Source: Bacteroides sp. (GTDB lineage: Bacteria > Bacteroidota > Bacteroidia > Bacteroidales > Bacteroidaceae). Taken from it: a DNA stretch of 40,999 bases. A model generated the notes under the pieces. It did not search any database. It had not been told where the DNA came from and saw only the letters and a list, made by a program, of their open reading frames with translations. The stretch lies in the NCBI GenBank assembly GCA_017471925.1, contig JAFURM010000012.1, forward strand, positions 1 to 40,999, in the 5' to 3' direction. Of this stretch, positions 17,237 through 26,033 are shown in pieces. Within the stretch, counting starts at the first letter, position 1. Each line of letters starts with the position of its first letter. A program made the translations under genes and the position numbers.

Positions 17237-20200
17237 TCATTTTTTTGGCAATGTAAAATAGACCGTAAATCCTCCCTCTGACGCCACCTCAGCATTGATG
17301 CGGCAACCGCGCCGACCAGCGAACTCATCATGGTCACGGATAATTTGTTTGCATAGCAGGTATTCAATACCTTTCAGCCCACAGCCATACGCTGTTTCCA
17401 ACTGTGTCAATGAGGGATAGAACAATTGGTTCAACTCTTCCTGAGACTTCTGCCGACGGGAATCCGTAAAAAGGAAGCGGACAAAATCACCATCAGATAC
17501 AGCCTTCAGGGAGAGCATACCGGGCAACGGGCAAGCCAAAGCCTCATCTATCAGGTTCTCCAGTAAATATTGCAGCAACACCTTGTCACCTACAACCGTG
17601 AGCATCGGTTCCATTCCCTGCTGCAGAGCCGGCGCAGCCGTTCTGCTCTTCCCGGCCTTACGACAACAGTAACGTTCTGCCCCATCAAGCAGTTCCCTGA
17701 CATCAATGACGGAACGTCGGAAAGTAACCTCCTCCAACTGGCGGGAAGCACAATGGCTCAGTATGCTAAAGATACCTTTATAATACTCTATCAATTCACC
17801 AACGGCCGTCAGTGTCTCCTGCTCCTGTCCGGAGGGCAACTGTTTCCGACAAAGTTTGCAGATAAGCAGCTTGATTCGATTGGGATAATATATCGTTTCA
17901 TGCTTAATGGCTGAAAGGCAGTTGTCCAAGACCAGATTCTGCACATGCAACATGCGGTCTTCACGTGAGGCCCGCCGGGCTTCATCCTGCGCTTCTTCAA
18001 TGTCCTGATAATGCAGGGCCATCTTGAGTACGGCATTGTAAAGCACAATGGCCAGATAGCCGGCAATAAGTTCCAGCAACAGATGGTCAGCCGACTGTTC
18101 GCGTTCCTCCGTACACTCCACACAAATCACACCTATGCAACGGCTGCCATCATTCTCCTCTATCATCAGCGGAAAGGCCCGGTATGTCTGTTCCAACTGC
18201 CGTTCACCACTTTGGTGACAGCGGTCGGCCAGTATTCTCCAGACCTTCATCTCCTCCGCTTTCCGAGACATTCCTTCCACAACGACTTCGGGCACTCCTC
18301 CTCCTTCCGGATAAAGCACTATACCCAGGCTACCTATCCCCATCAATTCATTCACTCCGTCAAACGTAGCTTTCACAATGCGTTGTAAAACATCCCGATA
18401 CCACTCCTCGCCTACCTCCGAATCATGTGGAAAGGCAGCCGCCAGGGAGAGTTGTTTGTTTACCTCCAGCACCTGCTCCAGATTCCAGCGTTCCATCTGC
18501 CTGCGGTAAACATACACCACATAGTAAGCCAATACACCGGCAAAAAGCAAGATGACCGACAACACCATCCCCACCATCTTGTTGGTCGTGGAGATTTCCA
18601 GTTTACGGCAATACTCTTCCAGCGAGTTGTCCTCACCCAGCATTTTGTATAATGTAGTGTAAGCCGTATTGTTATAGGCATACTTTTCCCATTCTTTCAG
18701 GGCCAAGAAGGCCACGGCCGCTTCGTTGCGTATATCCAGGATGACGAAATAGTCCGTTTCCAGCCCTTCATTCCACCAAGAGAACTCCACCGGCTGCTCT
18801 TCATTCCACAAACTCAGGAACTGGTGAGGCAGAGTGGCATAGACCCGATAATGTTCATTCAGGCAATTCATGGCCGAATCTACATATTGCAGTGCCAAAC
18901 GGTAATCACCGTCTATGTTGCAGTAATAAGCCGCATTGGCATAATCGGAAGCCTCATCCAGCAACACGGCATAGGCATCAGGTTCTCCTTCGGGCATCTC
19001 TTCATAGGAGGTCTCGGGAACATCCACACAGGAAAAAAGAGTAAATAAGAGTCCTACGGCAAGCAACGCCTTGCGTACTCCTGCCGGCAAGCGGAAGTAA
19101 AAACGGCTGCCTTGCCCCAATGTGCTCTCCACACTGAACATACAGACCTGAAAAAGCGGATTGCTCTTCCGATACTTTTCAATAATGCCCTTACAGTTCA
19201 TCAAGCCGAAGCCATCTCCCTTGCTCTTTCTCAATTCATCGGGATTCTCCGCATGGTCCATACCGATGGTGCTTGAATCATAGATTTTCTCTCCCATAAG
19301 CCGTGAGACATCCTCAGACGAAAGTCCGCATCCGTTATCTTCCACGGAAATTTCCACATAGTCTGCCTCACATCGGGCGTATACTTTAATTTCTCCTCCA
19401 CGGGGCGTAAACTTACGGGCATTCTCAGCAAGAGTGTTCACCATGAAGAGAGTCAGTGCCTTGTCCGCCTTCACCAATGCCTCTGTAGGGAGAATCAAGA
19501 GATTTTGCCCTTTCATTTCAAAGGCTCTCCCTCCCTTGCGCAACAGTTCAAAGAGTTCATTCAATTCAAAGGTCTCTATATTCAGACTCAACGTACCCTG
19601 CTTCATCTTTATCCAATGGGCCAGGATATCATTATATTCGTTAATCTTCGTGACCAACTCATCTATATAGTGCAACTTGCTGTTTTTGATTTCCTCGTCT
19701 TCCAGGAACTCCTTCCTGGTTAGTTTATGTACCTCGTTGACAATGCGGTCAATATAGGGAAGAATGCCGTCCACTATGGCCAAGCAACTCTTCTTCACCA
19801 TGTTTTGCCGCTTGTTCTCGATGATATGCTGCTCATAGACATAGCGTTGCTTCTCCAACCTACGCTGTTCATTGCCTAAGGAAACACTCCTCATGCCGTT
19901 ATCCAACGCCCAAGTGACATAGGGACTGATTACCCGTGCTATGGCCTGTTCCTCCTTGGTGGTTCTGCCACGAAAGTAAAGACCATCTTCTGCCAGATAC
20001 CAATCCTCACGGCCAAAAAGTTCGTTTACTTCCGGTGCTACATCCTCACGTATGACCTCAAGGATATTCGCTTCATCTTGGGCATCCTGAGGTATGGAAG
20101 CGGTTATCCGGCCGCAGACATTCAGCAACAACTGCAGACGACAAGTGTGCCGGGCATTCCGCTCTTTTGCCCGCTTGCTGAAAAGACTCAGGAAAAGGAT

Positions 20201-21547
20201 GAGTGAGATGATAACTACAGCCAGCACTATCAGTACAACATTCAAGCGGTTGGCCTCTCCTTCCAGAGCTTGATAACGGCTTTCCAATTCCTTGTCCTGA
20301 CGGGTATCTTCCAGGATATCCAGATAGACATTGCGATTATAATCCGAGCAGGGCTTCATACCCAACCCTGAATAGCTGACGCACAGCTGTTCACGAATAC
20401 GCGAAATCCATTCTGGTACAGTTTTCAGTTTCTGCTTCATCCAGAGTTTTTCCACAGAGACTGTATCACGGACATCATAGGGTTTCAACCAATCCAAACT
20501 ATCCGTACAGTTATAATAGTAACGATGATGCTCGTTCACACATTCCAACGCCTGCACCAAGGTATCCAAAGCCTCCTCATATCGGCCATGAGTATTCAGG
20601 TAGCGACCGATAGAGACATAGGCTCCTGCTATTTGATAAAGATCATTGTAGCGACGGAACAGGAGCAAGGCTTGCTGCCCCAAACGCAACGGAAGCAAGG
20701 AGTCTGTCGGGAAGCCCAACTGTTGCAAGGCATGTGGACGACATTGCAGAAAAAAGGCATAGGCATCGGGAGATGCCATAAGATTAGCAAGTCCCTGGAT
20801 GGCATTCCCCTCAAAATAAAGATACCCTTCCTGAGAAGCCCGTTTCCAGGTACGGAACAGTTCGTCAAATTCCGCCATGCGGCGTACATCGGCCGTGGCA
20901 CCTTCACACAATGCCGCCGAACCTTTTATGTAATGATAGTACAGCCATTGACCGGTGTCAGCCGTCCACTCTTCCTCTCCGGCCAAAGAGTCCATGGCTT
21001 CCAAAGCCTGCTGGCGTTGCTGCAGGTAGTAATAATAGACCGCAGAGACAATGTGGAATTCAGAACGGGCATAAGCCAGACGAGAACGTTCATGGGAATC
21101 GCTCTCCTGACCGGTATCCTCGGCAAGACGTTTCATACGTTGCAAGGCACTGTTGCGATAGTCATAGAATTCTTTGTTCAGGGCCGTACGCTGATAGATT
21201 TTCATCAGCCCTACATCAGCTATCAGCATCTCCACCTCGTTCCCGGTCAGGCTATACACCTCTTTATAATAGCGTTCGGCACGCTCGAAATCCATACGCA
21301 TAAAGGTACAAAAGCCCAGACTGTTGCAAGCCTCGGCTTTGCCTCGGCTATAGCTGTCTGCCGCCTGATAGGCCTTCAATGCTGCAGAGGAAGAAAGTTC
21401 CAGGTCCTTATAACGCTGGTTATAGGCTTCCGTATTCAACGAATCGACCAGATGTAATTCCTCCACCGACGACACGCCGACACAGGAAAACCTGGCCATG
21501 CCCAAGCATAGCAGACAACCCAACCATATATAGATATGCCTTTTCAC
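17237..21547 (-). CDS. Giant double-module membrane sensor kinase (DUF5112/DUF5113-like)
   Basis: This 1436-residue protein is two sensor kinases in one frame. Module 1: signal-like segment (5-20), periplasmic tetratricopeptide-like helices (about 30-430), TM (436-457), GAF-like region, helical dimerisation region with Asp593, and an ATPase domain with Asn709, DNGCGL (737-742) and GDGFGL (777-782). It runs straight into a second signal-like TM (826-840) ending LFSC. Module 2: short extracytoplasmic region (841-990), TM (992-1012), GAF-like domain (about 1045-1170), helix with His1216 in IKHETIYYP, and a degenerate ATPase with no DxGxG and Glu1335 in place of the N-box Asn. Similar Bacteroidota proteins carry the names DUF5112 and DUF5113. 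It heads an operon with a response regulator and an AbgT-family transporter. The start is a GTG giving the signal sequence. Confidence 0.85.
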   Translation of the reverse strand: MKRHIYIWLGCLLCLGMARFSCVGVSSVEELHLVDSLNTEAYNQRYKDLELSSSAALKAYQAADSYSRGKAEACNSLGFCTFMRMDFERAERYYKEVYSLTGNEVEMLIADVGLMKIYQRTALNKEFYDYRNSALQRMKRLAEDTGQESDSHERSRLAYARSEFHIVSAVYYYYLQQRQQALEAMDSLAGEEEWTADTGQWLYYHYIKGSAALCEGATADVRRMAEFDELFRTWKRASQEGYLYFEGNAIQGLANLMASPDAYAFFLQCRPHALQQLGFPTDSLLPLRLGQQALLLFRRYNDLYQIAGAYVSIGRYLNTHGRYEEALDTLVQALECVNEHHRYYYNCTDSLDWLKPYDVRDTVSVEKLWMKQKLKTVPEWISRIREQLCVSYSGLGMKPCSDYNRNVYLDILEDTRQDKELESRYQALEGEANRLNVVLIVLAVVIISLILFLSLFSKRAKERNARHTCRLQLLLNVCGRITASIPQDAQDEANILEVIREDVAPEVNELFGREDWYLAEDGLYFRGRTTKEEQAIARVISPYVTWALDNGMRSVSLGNEQRRLEKQRYVYEQHIIENKRQNMVKKSCLAIVDGILPYIDRIVNEVHKLTRKEFLEDEEIKNSKLHYIDELVTKINEYNDILAHWIKMKQGTLSLNIETFELNELFELLRKGGRAFEMKGQNLLILPTEALVKADKALTLFMVNTLAENARKFTPRGGEIKVYARCEADYVEISVEDNGCGLSSEDVSRLMGEKIYDSSTIGMDHAENPDELRKSKGDGFGLMNCKGIIEKYRKSNPLFQVCMFSVESTLGQGSRFYFRLPAGVRKALLAVGLLFTLFSCVDVPETSYEEMPEGEPDAYAVLLDEASDYANAAYYCNIDGDYRLALQYVDSAMNCLNEHYRVYATLPHQFLSLWNEEQPVEFSWWNEGLETDYFVILDIRNEAAVAFLALKEWEKYAYNNTAYTTLYKMLGEDNSLEEYCRKLEISTTNKMVGMVLSVILLFAGVLAYYVVYVYRRQMERWNLEQVLEVNKQLSLAAAFPHDSEVGEEWYRDVLQRIVKATFDGVNELMGIGSLGIVLYPEGGGVPEVVVEGMSRKAEEMKVWRILADRCHQSGERQLEQTYRAFPLMIEENDGSRCIGVICVECTEEREQSADHLLLELIAGYLAIVLYNAVLKMALHYQDIEEAQDEARRASREDRMLHVQNLVLDNCLSAIKHETIYYPNRIKLLICKLCRKQLPSGQEQETLTAVGELIEYYKGIFSILSHCASRQLEEVTFRRSVIDVRELLDGAERYCCRKAGKSRTAAPALQQGMEPMLTVVGDKVLLQYLLENLIDEALACPLPGMLSLKAVSDGDFVRFLFTDSRRQKSQEELNQLFYPSLTQLETAYGCGLKGIEYLLCKQIIRDHDEFAGRRGCRINAEVASEGGFTVYFTLPKK

Positions 21548-21551
21548 AAAG

Positions 21552-21580
21552 CAAAGCTACGAATAAATCCGGGAAACAAA
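21552..21580 (-). promoter_or_regulatory. Promoter of the giant sensor operon
   Basis: On the minus strand TTTG (21577-21580) is followed after 17 bp by TAGCTTTG (21552-21559). The start point would fall at or within a base or two of the GTG start codon at 21547, implying a leaderless or nearly leaderless transcript. Confidence 0.55.
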
Positions 21581-21624
21581 AACATTTTTTATACAATAAC
21601 CTGCAATATGTAGCGAGAAATTCC

Positions 21625-21632
21625 TACCTTTG
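21625..21632 (+). promoter_or_regulatory. -7 box of prs
   Basis: TACCTTTGCC, 40 bases before the prs ATG, in the 125-bp gap shared with the divergent sensor promoter. No clear TTTG -33 box. Confidence 0.6.
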
Positions 21633-21672
21633 CCATCAAATTAACAAATAGGTCTAACCTCTATTATATAAA

Positions 21673-22611
21673 ATGAGCGAAAAAGCACCCTTTATGGTAT
21701 TCTCGGGAACAAATTCCAGATACCTTGCAGAGAAAATCTGCACCAGCCTTGGTTGCCCTCTGGGCAAAATGAACATCACCCATTTTGCCGACGGCGAATT
21801 CGCAGTATCCTACGAAGAGTCCATCCGTGGCTCACATGTATTCCTGGTACAGTCCACCTTCCCCAATTCCGACAATCTGATGGAACTTCTGCTGATGATT
21901 GATGCCGCCAAACGTGCATCAGCCAAGAGCATTGTGGCCGTCATCCCCTATTTCGGCTGGGCACGTCAGGACAGGAAAGACAAGCCCCGCGTTTCTATAG
22001 GTGCCAAACTGGTGGCCGACTTGCTGTCTGTAGCCGGCATTGACCGTCTGATAACGATGGACCTCCATGCCGACCAGATTCAAGGTTTCTTTGATATTCC
22101 TGTCGACCATCTGTATGCCTCAGCCGTTTTCCTGCCCTACATCGAATCCCTGGAACTGGAAGATTTGGTTATCGCTACTCCCGACGTTGGAGGCTCCAAG
22201 CGCGCCAGCACATTCTCCAAATACCTGGGTGTACCCCTGGTGCTTTGCAACAAGACACGTGAAAAGGCCAATGTCGTGGCTTCCATGCAGATTATCGGTG
22301 ACGTGAAAGACAAGAACGTTGTACTGATTGACGACATTGTGGACACAGCCGGCACCATTACCAAAGCAGCCAACATCATGCTTGAAGCCGGTGCCAAGTC
22401 TGTTCGTGCCATTGCCAGCCACTGCGTCATGTCCGATCCGGCTTCCTTCCGCGTACAGGAGTCCGGTCTTACGGAAATGGTCTTCACAGACAGTATCCCC
22501 TACGCCAAGAAATGCGACAAGGTGAAGCAGTTGAGCATTGCCGACATGTTTGCCGAAACCATCCGTCGCGTGATGAACAACGAGTCCATCAGTTCACAAT
22601 ACATCATCTGA
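21673..22611 (+). CDS. prs: Ribose-phosphate pyrophosphokinase
   Basis: This enzyme makes phosphoribosyl pyrophosphate from ribose 5-phosphate and ATP for purine, pyrimidine, histidine, tryptophan and NAD synthesis. The 312-residue product has the family motifs FADGEFAVSYEESIRG, the flexible-loop/ATP region GWARQDRKDKPR, TMDLHADQIQGFF, the catalytic DVGGSKRA and the PRPP-binding loop VVLIDDIVDTAGTI. Length is typical. The promoter is at 21625-21632 and a hairpin follows the stop. It is a single housekeeping gene. Confidence 0.98.
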   Translation: MSEKAPFMVFSGTNSRYLAEKICTSLGCPLGKMNITHFADGEFAVSYEESIRGSHVFLVQSTFPNSDNLMELLLMIDAAKRASAKSIVAVIPYFGWARQDRKDKPRVSIGAKLVADLLSVAGIDRLITMDLHADQIQGFFDIPVDHLYASAVFLPYIESLELEDLVIATPDVGGSKRASTFSKYLGVPLVLCNKTREKANVVASMQIIGDVKDKNVVLIDDIVDTAGTITKAANIMLEAGAKSVRAIASHCVMSDPASFRVQESGLTEMVFTDSIPYAKKCDKVKQLSIADMFAETIRRVMNNESISSQYII

Positions 22612-22627
22612 CAAGATGAAACAGTAT

Positions 22628-22653
22628 GAGGATGTGTCGTCATACACATCCTC
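22628..22653 (+). terminator. Likely terminator of prs
   Basis: A GAGGATGTGT / ACACATCCTC 10-bp hairpin with a 6-nt loop begins 17 bases after the prs stop and is followed by TCATTTT. The T run is short. Confidence 0.7.
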
Positions 22654-22660
22654 TCATTTT

Positions 22661-22775
22661 AGGCACGGACAACACGGATAATCACGGATTCTTTTCTTCG
22701 TTTGTAACCGAACGATTTAATCCAACCGTGACGTATTATTGAGCAAAGCGAAAAATACCCGTGCAACCCGTGCCT
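22661..22775. repeat. Dispersed GGCACGGA inverted-repeat element, copy 1
   Basis: The ends read AGGCACGG at 22661-22668 and CCGTGCCT at 22768-22775, with further ACACGGAT-like half-sites inside the left arm. Related sequences occur at 33323-33340 and 36551-36604. Confidence 0.65.
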
Positions 22776-22801
22776 GAAATGTTAATGAATCAATTGCTAC
22801 C

Positions 22802-24250
22802 ATGGAAATCATAGACCTTGTCATCTTTCTGCTTTTCACTGGTGGTACGGTACTTTTCGGATGTTCCTTTTTCAATAAGAAAACCTCTTCCGATGAGTTC
22901 ACCTCAGCTGGCCGTAACCTGCCCGGATGGGTGGTGGGTATGTCCATCTTTGCCACCTATGTCAGCAGCATCAGCTACCTGGGCTACCCGGGTAAGGCCT
23001 TTGCCGGAGATTGGAACGCTTTCGTCTTCAGCCTCTCCATTCCGATAGCCTCTTATTTTGCCGCTAAGTATTTCGTTCCTTTCTATCGCAGCCAAGGCAG
23101 TGTTTCGGCCTACAGTTTTCTGGAAGAACGATTCGGCACCTGGGCACGCATCTATGCCTCGGCCTGTTACTTGCTGACACAGATTGCCCGCATGGGTTCC
23201 ATCCTCTTCCTCTTGGCTCTTCCCATGAACATCCTGATGGGCTGGAACATACAGACGGTAATCATCGTCACCAGTATTGCCATCCTGACTTATTCCATGA
23301 GCGGCGGACTGAAAGCCGTCATCTGGACAGAAGCCATCCAGGGATTCATTCTGATAGGCGGTGCCTTGGTGTGTCTGGTAGTTCTGCTGTTCAGTATGCC
23401 CGAAGGTCCTCTGCAGACCTTTGAGATTGGTATCAAAGCGGGTAAATTCGACTTGGGAAGTTTCGATACGGACATCACCTCATCCACTTTCTGGGTATGC
23501 CTCATCTACGGCATCTTCACCAACCTGCAGAATTACGGCATCGACCAGAACTATGTGCAACGCTACCACACGGCCAAGAGCGAGAAAGAAGCCAAGTTCT
23601 CTGCACTCTTTGGCGGGTATCTGTTCATCCCTGTATCAGCCATCTTCTTCCTTATCGGGACGGCGCTCTTTGCCTACTATCAGGTATACCCCGAGCAGCT
23701 TCCTCCCGAAGGTCTCAAGGCCGACCACGTTTTCCCCTACTTTATTGTCCATCGCCTGCCCACGGGACTTACCGGCCTGCTCATCGCCTCCATCTTTGCT
23801 GCCGGCATGAGTACGGTAGCCACCAGCATCACCAGTTCCTCCACCATCCTGCTGACCGACTACTACAAACGGCTGCGCAAACAGGCCGGTGAGCGTGAAC
23901 AGCTCATCGTACTGAAGGGTTCCAGTCTTCTTGTAGGCGTATTGGGTGCTCTTGTCGCTTTGGCCCTGCTGAACGTGGATAGCATTCTGGATGCCTGGTG
24001 GAAACTTTCATCGATCTTCAGCGGTGGCATGTTGGGACTCTTTCTGTTGGGCTTCATGGTACGCCGGGCACGTCATGCCGAGGCTGTATTAGGCACCCTG
24101 TGCGGGGTATTCGTCATTGCCTGGATTTCCGCCCATGAATTTCTCCATCTGCCCCATCCGCACATCCATGAATACCTGGCCATCGTGTTGGGCACCACCA
24201 CCATTTTTCTGACAGGCCTCCTCCTCACCTGTATTATCCGTAAGAGATAG
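22802..24250 (+). CDS. Sodium:solute symporter (SSS family)
   Basis: The 482-residue membrane protein matches the sodium:solute symporter (SLC5-like) family. An N-terminal hydrophobic segment leads to TSAGRNLPGWVVGMSIFATYVSSISYLGYPGKAF, the characteristic first helices. YSMSGGLKAVIWTEAIQGFILIGGAL and IASIFAAGMSTVATSITSSSTILLTDYYKR are the later family signatures, including the sodium-site serines. About 13 spans fit. The C-terminus is short. The transported solute (sugar, carboxylate or sialic-acid-like) cannot be told. A bidirectional terminator follows. Confidence 0.93.
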   Translation: MEIIDLVIFLLFTGGTVLFGCSFFNKKTSSDEFTSAGRNLPGWVVGMSIFATYVSSISYLGYPGKAFAGDWNAFVFSLSIPIASYFAAKYFVPFYRSQGSVSAYSFLEERFGTWARIYASACYLLTQIARMGSILFLLALPMNILMGWNIQTVIIVTSIAILTYSMSGGLKAVIWTEAIQGFILIGGALVCLVVLLFSMPEGPLQTFEIGIKAGKFDLGSFDTDITSSTFWVCLIYGIFTNLQNYGIDQNYVQRYHTAKSEKEAKFSALFGGYLFIPVSAIFFLIGTALFAYYQVYPEQLPPEGLKADHVFPYFIVHRLPTGLTGLLIASIFAAGMSTVATSITSSSTILLTDYYKRLRKQAGEREQLIVLKGSSLLVGVLGALVALALLNVDSILDAWWKLSSIFSGGMLGLFLLGFMVRRARHAEAVLGTLCGVFVIAWISAHEFLHLPHPHIHEYLAIVLGTTTIFLTGLLLTCIIRKR

Positions 24251-24261
24251 CCACACAAAAA

Positions 24262-24289
24262 AGCGGATGTACTTATTGGTACACCCGCT
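24262..24289. terminator. Bidirectional terminator between symporter and rpmE2
   Basis: AGCGGATGTAC / GTACACCCGCT pair around a 6-nt loop, with A runs on the left and T runs on the right, so it can serve both converging genes. Confidence 0.85.
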
Positions 24290-24317
24290 CTTTTTACCTT
24301 TATATATAAATAAGGTA

Positions 24318-24569
24318 TTACTTCTTGCGGTTTCCGTAACGGCTCATGAACTTGTCCACACGACCGGCAGTGTCAACCAGCTTGGACTTACCCGTATAGA
24401 ACGGGTGAGAAGTGTTAGAGATTTCCAACTTAACCAACGGATAAGTTTCGCCCTCAAACTCAACGGTTTCCTTAGTGTTGCAAGTAGAGCGAGAAAGGAA
24501 CATATCGCCGTTTGACATGTCTTTGAATACTACCGGACGGTAATTTTCAGGATGAATACCTTTTTTCAT
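24318..24569 (-). CDS. rpmE2: 50S ribosomal protein L31 type B
   Basis: The 83-residue protein is L31 of the zinc-free (type B) form: [21 protein letters not shown], then [42 protein letters not shown]. It has a single Cys (30) instead of the zinc-binding cysteines of type A. Type B copies replace type A under zinc shortage in some bacteria; in Bacteroidota it is often the only L31. It has its own -7 box at 24647-24654, a 5' leader of about 70 nt and a terminator. Confidence 0.95.
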   Translation of the reverse strand: MKKGIHPENYRPVVFKDMSNGDMFLSRSTCNTKETVEFEGETYPLVKLEISNTSHPFYTGKSKLVDTAGRVDKFMSRYGNRKK

Positions 24570-24646
24570 TTTCCTATTTACGTTTTAAATTATTATTCGG
24601 TTACTATTTTGGTAATGAAATAGTGTAATGGTCTTTTTTCAGGGTG

Positions 24647-24654
24647 CAAAGATA
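24647..24654 (-). promoter_or_regulatory. -7 box of rpmE2
   Basis: The minus strand reads TATCTTTGC, about 78 bases before the start codon. Confidence 0.65.
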
Positions 24655-24845
24655 CATCATTTCTCTGAAAAAGAAAACAGTTTCAATAAAAAAAGCATCT
24701 TCAAATAGTTTTTTGGCCCTGATTTGCCACATGGAGATAGCAATCTCCCCTATAGGCACTCTGTTTTCCTCTTCAGGAAGCGAAATTAGAGAAGATTGGA
24801 AGATATTTTATGGCTTTTGCACGTCTCTTTTTGACGGAGAATGTT

Positions 24846-24853
24846 TACTTTTG
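24846..24853 (+). promoter_or_regulatory. -7 box of the aldolase gene
   Basis: TACTTTTGC lies 39 bases before the ATG. TTTG boxes upstream are not at the standard distance. Confidence 0.6.
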
Positions 24854-24892
24854 CACAGAATTTGATTCACTAACAATAAACTTTTAAACAAA

Positions 24893-25894
24893 ATGGTAAA
24901 TTACAAAGATTTGGGCCTGGTGAACACCAAGGAGATGTTTGCAAAGGCAATCAAGGGCGGATATGCCATTCCGGCTTTCAACTTCAACAATATGGAGCAG
25001 TTGCAGGCCATCATCAAGGCAGCCGTAGAAACGAAGTCTCCGGTTATCCTGCAAGTATCCAAGGGTGCCCGCCAATATGCCAACGCCACTCTGTTGCGCT
25101 ACATGGCTCAAGGTGCTGTAGAATACGCCAAGGAGCTGGGTTGTGAAAAGCCTGAAATCGTGCTTCATCTGGATCACGGTGACACGTTCGAAACCTGCAA
25201 GAGCTGTATCGACTACGGTTTCTCTTCAGTAATGATTGACGGTTCTCACCTGCCCTATGAGGAAAACGTAGCCCTGACAAAGAAGGTAGTAGAGTATGCC
25301 CATCAGTTTGATGTAACTGTAGAAGGCGAGCTCGGTGTTTTGGCCGGCGTAGAAGATGAAGTATCTTCTGACCACCACACTTACACTGACCCCGAAGAGG
25401 TTATCGACTTCGCTACCCGCACAGGCTGCGACTCATTGGCTATCTCTATCGGTACTTCTCACGGTGCTTACAAGTTCACTCCCGAGCAGTGCACCATTGA
25501 CCCTGCTACCGGCCGCATGGTACCTCCTCCCTTGGCATTCAACGTGCTGAAGGCTGTAGAAGAGAAGCTTCCCGGCTTCCCCATCGTGCTCCACGGTTCT
25601 TCTTCAGTTCCCCAAGAAGAAGTAGAGACCATCAACAAATATGGCGGTGCCCTGAAGGCTGCCATCGGTATTCCCGAAGAGTGGCTGCGCGAAGCTGCCA
25701 AGAGCGCTGTGTGCAAGATCAACATTGACTCTGACTCTCGTCTGGCCATGACAGCTGCTGTGCGCAAGGTATTTGTAGAGAAGCCCGCAGAATTTGACCC
25801 CCGCAAGTATCTGGGTCCTGCCCGCGACAACATGGAGAAGATGTACAAGCACAAAATCATCAACGTGCTGGGTTCAGACAACAAGCTGGGCTAA
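24893..25894 (+). CDS. fba: Class II fructose-bisphosphate aldolase
   Basis: This glycolytic enzyme cleaves fructose 1,6-bisphosphate into glyceraldehyde 3-phosphate and dihydroxyacetone phosphate using zinc. The 333-residue product shows IPAFNFNNMEQLQAI, VLHLDHGDTFETCK (zinc His and catalytic Asp), MIDGSHLPYEENV, VEGELGVLAGVED (metal Glu), AISIGTSHGAYKF with the next zinc His, and LHGSSSVPQEEV with the third. Length suits the class IIB-like form. Codon use is strongly biased toward preferred codons, as expected of a highly expressed gene. A strong terminator follows. Confidence 0.97.
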   Translation: MVNYKDLGLVNTKEMFAKAIKGGYAIPAFNFNNMEQLQAIIKAAVETKSPVILQVSKGARQYANATLLRYMAQGAVEYAKELGCEKPEIVLHLDHGDTFETCKSCIDYGFSSVMIDGSHLPYEENVALTKKVVEYAHQFDVTVEGELGVLAGVEDEVSSDHHTYTDPEEVIDFATRTGCDSLAISIGTSHGAYKFTPEQCTIDPATGRMVPPPLAFNVLKAVEEKLPGFPIVLHGSSSVPQEEVETINKYGGALKAAIGIPEEWLREAAKSAVCKINIDSDSRLAMTAAVRKVFVEKPAEFDPRKYLGPARDNMEKMYKHKIINVLGSDNKLG

Positions 25895-25940
25895 GACACC
25901 TGAAACCATTGGGATTCTTATCCCTCCCCCTATTTACACC

Positions 25941-25976
25941 AACTGCACCAAAGTCTTCCTTTGGTGCAGTTTTTTT
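25941..25976 (+). terminator. Strong terminator of fba
   Basis: A perfect 13-bp inverted repeat, AACTGCACCAAAG with CTTTGGTGCAGTT, around a 5-nt loop is followed by a run of T to 25976. Confidence 0.93.
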
Positions 25977-25983
25977 AGTCAAT

Positions 25984-26023
25984 GTTCAAAGTCCGATGAA
26001 CATATGTTCGTGGGGACTTGAAC
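25984..26023. repeat. Nested palindrome before the DUF4301 gene end
   Basis: GTTCAAAGTCC (25984-25994) pairs with GGACTTGAAC (26014-26023), enclosing the perfect palindrome GAACATATGTTC (25998-26009). It lies just past the DUF4301 stop on the minus strand and could be its terminator or a protein site. No T run is present. Confidence 0.55.
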
Positions 26024-26033
26024 TTATGTTCGT

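Larger units (their letters stand above)
24570..24892. other. Intergenic region between rpmE2 and the aldolase gene
   Basis: The 323-bp divergent gap holds the two promoters (24647-24654 minus, 24846-24853 plus) and a small perfect hairpin GGAGATAGCAATCTCC at 24733-24748. I see no gene in the rest. Confidence 0.6.

Noticed and set aside
20525-21457. 310-residue + strand frame
   Set aside because: Complement of the giant sensor gene, with no family match.
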